NCBI GenBank assembly: GCA_905206365.1
Contig: CAJLHF010000021.1
Location: forward strand, 1-35,047
Length of the DNA stretch: 35,047 bases
From: an uncultured Sutterella sp.
GTDB lineage: Bacteria > Pseudomonadota > Gammaproteobacteria > Burkholderiales > Burkholderiaceae_F
Direction: 5' to 3'
Part shown: piece by piece, positions 33,836 to 35,047 of the stretch
Position numbering within the stretch: the stretch's first letter is position 1
How the letters are laid out: each line of letters opens with the position of its first letter
Notes under the pieces: generated by a model
What the model was told of the DNA's origin: nothing
Databases searched by the model: none
Seen by the model: the letters and a program-made list of their open reading frames with translations, nothing else
Made by a program: the position numbers and the translations under genes

Positions 33836-34096
33836 ATGAACGGGATGGCGATGGAATACGCGAGCGAGTGTCTCTACCTCGTTCTCATGATTTCGCTGCC
33901 GCCGATAGCGATCGCATCGCTGATCGGCATTCTGCTGAGTCTTTTGCAGGCGGTGACGCAACTTCAGGAGCAGACGCTTGTTTTCGGCGTGAAGCTTCTC
34001 GCGGTCGTCGGAACGCTTTTCGTCCTGGGAGGTTGGATGTCGTCGGAAATCCTGCGTTTCGGCTCCGAAATTTTCGAGCGCTTCTATCTCCTCTGA
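33836..34096 (+). CDS. sctS: SctS, export gate protein
   Basis: An 86-residue protein with two membrane helices (about 14-38 and 52-72), close to YscS (88). The conserved stretch LLQAVTQLQEQTLVFGVKLL between the helices is present. It forms the lower part of the export gate with SctR and SctT. The ATG at 33836 has AAGGAG 9 bases upstream. Confidence 0.95.
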   Translation: MNGMAMEYASECLYLVLMISLPPIAIASLIGILLSLLQAVTQLQEQTLVFGVKLLAVVGTLFVLGGWMSSEILRFGSEIFERFYLL

Positions 34097-34137
34097 GGCT
34101 GCCGGATCAAAGAGCTGCCGCAAGGTAAGTAAGCACG

Positions 34138-34953
34138 ATGATCGACTACTTTCTCGGGTTCGACTTTCAGACGCACGCCGCGGCCTTCGTGCTCGGGTCG
34201 ACGCGTCTTGCGGTTTTTCTCACGATCGCGCCCTGCTTCGGCGGGGGCGTTCTCCCCGCGGGCGTGCGCGCGGCGCTTGTGGCGGCGCTCTATGCGGTGC
34301 TTCACCCCGTGATGTTGGAGGCGGTCGCGGGGTTCATGCCCGTGACGGGTGAAACGGGGCTTCGGTTGGGCGGGCTTCTTCTCAAGGAAGTCTTCGTCGG
34401 ATTCGTGCTCGGGTGGCTCTCGGGGCTTCTATTCTGGGCGATCGAAGGAGCCGGGATTTTCATCGACAACCAGCGCGGGGCCGCGGTCGCGCAGGAAACC
34501 GATCCCCTTTCGGGGAATGCAAGCTCTCCCACGGGCTCCTTTCTCTTTCAAAGCACGGTCTACGCGTTTTTCGCATCGGGGTGCTTTCTCACCTTTCTCG
34601 TTCTCCTCTACGGGACCTATGACATCTGGCCGCCTGCCGAGTATCTCCCCGCACGGTTTTTCACGGAGACGGGATCGGCGCTCTTTTTCGGCGAGGCGCT
34701 TGCCGACTTCATGACGAACGTCATTCTCATTTCGGCGCCCGTCGTGCTCGCGTGTCTCTTTACGGACGCGGCTCTGGGGCTCGTGAACCGCTTCGCGCCG
34801 CAGTTGAACGTCTATGTGCTCGCCATGCCCGTGAAGTGCGCGCTCGCGAGCTTTCTGCTCATCATTTACTTTGCGTTGCTCATGACGGACGTTCCCGAGC
34901 GGTTCGCCGCAATCGGGGTCGACTTCGCGAAGCTCGGCGTCTGGATGCGTTGA
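34138..34953 (+). CDS. sctT: SctT, export gate protein
   Basis: A 271-residue membrane protein of the SctT/FliR family (YscT 261). Family features include APCFGGGVLPAGVRAALVAA, LLLKEVFVGFVLGWLSGLLF, the FIDNQRGAAVA loop with EQDPLSG-like ETDPLSGNASS, and NRFAPQLNVYVLAMPVK. The end reads KLGVWMR and then a TGA that is part of the TTGAC boundary of the adjoining element. The last residues could thus have been altered by insertion, though the length is normal. sctU, which usually follows, is not seen. Confidence 0.95.
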   Translation: MIDYFLGFDFQTHAAAFVLGSTRLAVFLTIAPCFGGGVLPAGVRAALVAALYAVLHPVMLEAVAGFMPVTGETGLRLGGLLLKEVFVGFVLGWLSGLLFWAIEGAGIFIDNQRGAAVAQETDPLSGNASSPTGSFLFQSTVYAFFASGCFLTFLVLLYGTYDIWPPAEYLPARFFTETGSALFFGEALADFMTNVILISAPVVLACLFTDAALGLVNRFAPQLNVYVLAMPVKCALASFLLIIYFALLMTDVPERFAAIGVDFAKLGVWMR

Positions 34954-34984
34954 CTTCCTCCCCGCCCTAAAGGGCGGGGATTCC
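34950..34984 (-). mobile_element. Probable right end of an IS200/IS605-type (TnpB) element
   Basis: TTGACTTCCTCCCCGCCC followed by its inverted partner forms a 9-bp stem (34960-34968 with 34971-34979) and then ATTCC. Read on the minus strand this is the hairpin and GGGGAGGAAGTCAA-type end commonly seen at the 3' border of TnpB-bearing elements, where the omega RNA also ends. The element would extend off the right edge. The boundary at 34950-34954 overlaps the sctT stop. The hairpin could also simply end transcription of the sctQ-sctT genes. Confidence 0.5.
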
Positions 34985-35047
34985 TTAGGCCACGCGGTCG
35001 CGCGGGCTGAGGATGGTTCCCATTGATGGCGTCGAGTCCTCCGGCCG
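34985..35047 (-). CDS. Possible C-terminal end of a TnpB-like protein, cut by the window edge
   Basis: On the minus strand a frame open from the window edge gives 20 residues ending SPRDRVA and then TAA, just before the hairpin. This is where tnpB genes end in IS200/IS605-type elements. Twenty residues are too few to recognise the family, and a second frame is open over the same stretch. The call depends on the hairpin. Confidence 0.25.
   Translation of the reverse strand, partial: RPEDSTPSMGTILSPRDRVA

Noticed and set aside
1..35047. tRNA, rRNA genes or CRISPR arrays
   Set aside because: No cloverleaf-like sequence, rRNA stretch or regularly spaced repeat array was seen on either strand.

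Overview
The window is GC-rich, densely coding DNA. It is dominated by a type III secretion system (T3SS) of the Ysc family (relatives: Yersinia Ysc, Pseudomonas Psc, Bordetella Bsc), flanked by a few ordinary chromosomal genes. CreA, outer-membrane-type lipoproteins, a secretin and the Ysc-type machinery point to a Gram-negative proteobacterium. Bordetella-like partner-switching regulators inside the cluster suggest a betaproteobacterium (Burkholderiales), but this placement is inference.

Layout. At the left edge are a small membrane protein (+) and two lipoproteins (-), the first CreA-like. Positions 1836-8552 (-) hold a chaperone-like gene followed by a very large open frame of about 1995 residues, the best candidate for a secreted effector. 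Positions 8831-12102 (+) encode a membrane-bound SpoIIE/PP2C phosphatase translationally coupled to an ABC-type periplasmic binding protein. Positions 12191-16774 (-) carry sctW (a YopN-TyeA fusion), a SycN-like chaperone, sctX, sctY and sctV, in the same order as Yersinia yopN-tyeA-sycN-yscX-yscY-lcrD. From 17042 (+) runs a long head-to-tail series: an LcrG-like protein, a short EspA/Bsp22-like tip protein, an LcrH/SycD-like chaperone, two translocators, a CesT-type chaperone with a Phe-Gly-rich tail, sctC, sctD, yscE-like, sctF, yscG-like, sctI, J, K, L, N, O, P, Q, R, a STAS protein, an anti-sigma-type kinase, sctS and sctT. The window ends in a hairpin resembling the right end of an IS200/IS605-type element, which touches the sctT stop codon. 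No sctU lies in the window.

How the genes work together. SctC, D and J form the membrane rings; SctR, S, T and V the export gate; SctN, L, O, K and Q the cytoplasmic sorting platform and ATPase; SctF, I and P the needle, inner rod and length control; and the tip protein with SctE and SctB the host-contacting pore. The chaperones keep secreted substrates soluble. The phosphatase, STAS protein and kinase form a complete partner-switching set like BtrU, BtrV and BtrW of Bordetella. The coupled binding protein may give this switch an extracellular small-molecule input. That last point is the most novel idea here and is inferred from gene arrangement.
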